From Caprella mutica (taxonomy: Eukaryota > Arthropoda > Malacostraca > Amphipoda > Caprellidae): DNA of 64,000 bases. The translations under genes and the position numbers were made by a program. Position 1 is the first letter of the stretch, and every line of letters begins with the position of its first letter. Location of the stretch: assembly GCA_947561585.1 (NCBI GenBank), contig CANNZV010000262.1, positions 62,001 to 126,000 on the forward strand, given 5' to 3'. Below, in pieces: positions 61,832 to 64,000 of the stretch. The notes under the pieces are model-generated. The model did not search any database. It saw nothing but the letters and a program-made list of their open reading frames with translations, and had not been told where the DNA came from.

Positions 61832-62018
61832 TGACAATTACTTTTGATTGTTAAATTCTCAGTACATTTTATGTTTTACCTTCAAAATTTCATATAGTTT
61901 ATGTTGATTATTATTTTAGATTATAAATAGATTATAAATAAAATACTGGTTTCAAAGTCTGTGTTTTCCTCACTCTATTTGCTCCGATCATCTGATTACA
62001 AGCGGTGAATCATAACCA

Positions 62019-62233
62019 GGGTTGAGACAATATGCTCTTAAAACTATAGATCCCAAAAATATCATAGATGAAACGAAATAAAATGGTATCGACTACTCTA
62101 TACAGTTGGTTCAGAACGATTCAATACTCTCCGATCTAATTTATATACTAATATATATATACTAAACGATTTAATTTACTCCGTCTAAAATATTTTCGGG
62201 ATCTATAGTTTTAAGAGCATATTGTCCCAACCC
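62019..62233. mobile_element. 215-bp MITE downstream of the lipocalin
   Basis: Left GGGTTGAGACAATATGCTCT, continuing to about 40 bases. The right complement starts GGGTTGGGACAATATGCTCT and continues with the same TAAAACTATAGATCCC. The interior is AT-rich with no coding. The close match of the ends suggests a fairly recent insertion. Confidence 0.8.
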
Positions 62234-62939
62234 ATTATACGTCACTCAGTAAAGTGAGTAGGTAAATGACCTCATTTCAACAAAGGTTGAAATTGAATGC
62301 AAAAATTGGAATAATTTCTGGAAGCCAAATAATTTTTTGTCATAATAATTATATTGGATGAAAAAAATGAAGAATGAAAACAATTCAAGTTGCATACCGA
62401 AGCGCTTTCGTATATTTTTCATTTACTTATTTAAAACAATTATTTTAATATTTCTTTAAAGACACCTATGGAATAATATATTTGGAGTATTTAATAATTG
62501 TAGTTAAAAAGATGCCCAGATATAATTTTTTTTAAATTTAAAATCAGACATTGGTAAAGTTAAATTGTCCGATGAACTCCAAATATTTAAAGTAAAGTTA
62601 TGCATCTTCTCTGTTCTAAGAAATAGGCAGATTGAAATAATGTGACCTATTTTAATTATCACTAGAATTTTCCTTTTAAAATATATTGCATCAAGTAAAA
62701 TATGAATGAAAAAAATCATCAAATTTTGGTAAATTCAAAGATAAACACTTTTAATAAATAGTCGGTAAAAAGCTGAGCATGTAATATGGCATGAGAGAAC
62801 TCTAGTTTCATTAGTGGGGAATCCCAACACCAAGCCAAGGAGAGGTGAGAGTACCATTATCTCCTCGTGATATGTGAAATGTACGCAGGCATGTCATAAA
62901 GCAGCCAAATGACCCTAGAGTAACCCCACTTTTGTCATG
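62234..62939. other. Intergenic sequence
   Basis: About 700 bases of AT-rich DNA. No gene was recognised. Confidence 0.4.
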
Positions 62940-63812
62940 ACTGGTGGCATTAGTCCTATGTCTAGACAGACCCGATGCAATGTCTTAATATATGAAATGG
63001 CCAGAGCTGCTCAATGGGGTGTAAGACCGGAGAACAATTAAGGCACTTAAGTCATGAGAGTGAGTCTCCCAATTGATGCCCAAAGATGCGAAAAAAAGTA
63101 ATTTTATCCTGAATGCATGAGATTGAGCACTTTCTTATGCATGAAATTCATTTTAAGTCGATGAGATAAGGGCAGGTTATCCATTCAAGAGAACAAGTGA
63201 TCATATGAAAAATATTATGTAGGTTTGACTAGTTAGTTTACATACTCTCCCTCTCCTACTCGGATTCCCGCACAAAATGTAACGTCATCGCCTCTTTGAT
63301 GGTGGTGAATCCATTTTGCAGTAACAGCTACAGTAGGTTCCAAACTTTAACACATCCTTCTGGACCGTCAAGCATAGTTCTAGCCTCATCTGTGAAGAGA
63401 TCCTTTTGAAATTTGGTGTACACGTACCTTTGTATCCATGTAATGCCCTTTTAATGTAATGCCCTACCTAAAAATAGGCTTCACTTTCCTGACCATTTCA
63501 TTTAAGACATGGAACGGAGTCTGTCTGGACATGGGACCAATGCCAGCCTTGTCAAAAATTGAGGCACTTGCGTCATTTATGTTTTGTATGACCTGCCTGC
63601 ACATTTTTCGCATATCACGAGGGTAAGATGCTTCTAATCGTACTCTCATCTCTCCTTGGCTTGATGTTGGAATTCTCCAAAAAATAATCTAGAGTTCTCT
63701 CATCCCTCGCCAGTTCTTTGGCTAAATCTTGAAGAGAACTCCCTTTTGCAAGATCTGCTACTCTTCTTCCCCTCTTGGTAGTAGTAAATCGTCTATTTTT
63801 GGTCATTTTCAC
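62940..63812 (-). pseudogene. Mariner/Tc1-like transposase pseudogene
   Basis: On the minus strand from 63812: an N-terminal helix-turn-helix-like part (TTTKRGRRVADLAKGSSLQD, LAKELARDERTL), then after a frameshift EASYPRDMRKMCRQVIQNIN and FDKAGIGPMSRQTPFHVLNE. Further on, FTDEARTMLDGPEG corresponds to the first catalytic aspartate, and near 63045-62980 PVLHPIEQLWPF corresponds to the SPDLNPIExLW block with the aspartate apparently replaced. Frameshifts and stops between these parts show it is inactive. Confidence 0.7.
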
Positions 63813-64000
63813 AGAGCTGCAACAATGCGATTGAATGTTATAACCCCATCAGTATACAAAAACATTCATAACTTCCTAAATAATATTTCAGGAAGATATT
63901 AACCTAGAAACAATCTTCCATGCAGTGAGCCAAGTTTCACTACTGTACCATCGATATTATTTTAATTATTAACTAAATAGTGATATGCAATAAAGCGAAT

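Overview
This window is eukaryotic nuclear DNA. Its genes are split by many spliceosomal introns with GT/AG borders, it is AT-rich, and it is crowded with minisatellites and DNA transposon relics. The gene set (a calcitonin/DH31-receptor-like class B GPCR, a possibly arthropod-type DM4/DM12-like secreted family, a lipocalin, a beta-tubulin and a C05D11.1-type M16 peptidase) together with mariner/Tc1-type elements suggests an arthropod, perhaps a crustacean. That assignment is inference.

Layout. 1-4.3 kb: an inverted-arm foldback element cut by the window edge, then a decayed Tc1-like element carrying another inverted-repeat element. 4.3-10.85 kb (+): the C-terminal ~710 codons of an M16 metallopeptidase in 12 exons, with a ~1 kb foldback element in its penultimate intron. 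The stop codon lies in the first unit of a 34-bp minisatellite. That array is interrupted by 2.7 kb of nested mobile DNA (11.0-13.67 kb) and resumes to 14.23 kb. 14.7-16.0 kb: about 65 copies of a 20-bp repeat. 17.3-28.1 kb: three paralogous secreted-protein genes, A(+), B(+) and C(-), each with four main coding exons of matching phase and a shared upstream block that looks like a tiny first exon. A Penelope-like reverse transcriptase fragment lies between B and C. 31.8-37.8 kb (-): a 13-exon class B GPCR of 579 codons, with a 17-bp minisatellite abutting its stop codon and a 21-bp array in an intron. 39.5-40.8 kb: a structurally intact mariner-type transposon. 41.5-52.5 kb (+): a complete 7-exon beta-tubulin of 463 residues. 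Its intron 1 holds a 45-bp array with a poly(A) signal in most units, and its intron 2 holds about 28 copies of a 41-bp unit resembling the intron's own 3' splice junction. 54.3-57.3 kb: two decayed mariner-like elements facing each other. 58.5-60.0 kb: a foldback element nested in another inverted-repeat element. 60.2-61.8 kb (+): a complete 6-exon lipocalin. 62.0-63.8 kb: a MITE and a broken mariner-like transposase.

The genes are not an operon and share no evident pathway. The strongest recurring theme is structural. Tandem repeats look as if they arose from gene-boundary sequence (M16 stop codon, tubulin splice acceptor, possibly the GPCR 3' end). In addition, four elements share one architecture, with arms of ~15-bp tandem units in inverted orientation, reminiscent of Drosophila FB/NOF foldback elements. 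All exon models were built by eye from reading frame, splice dinucleotides and phase; no alignment or transcript data were available.
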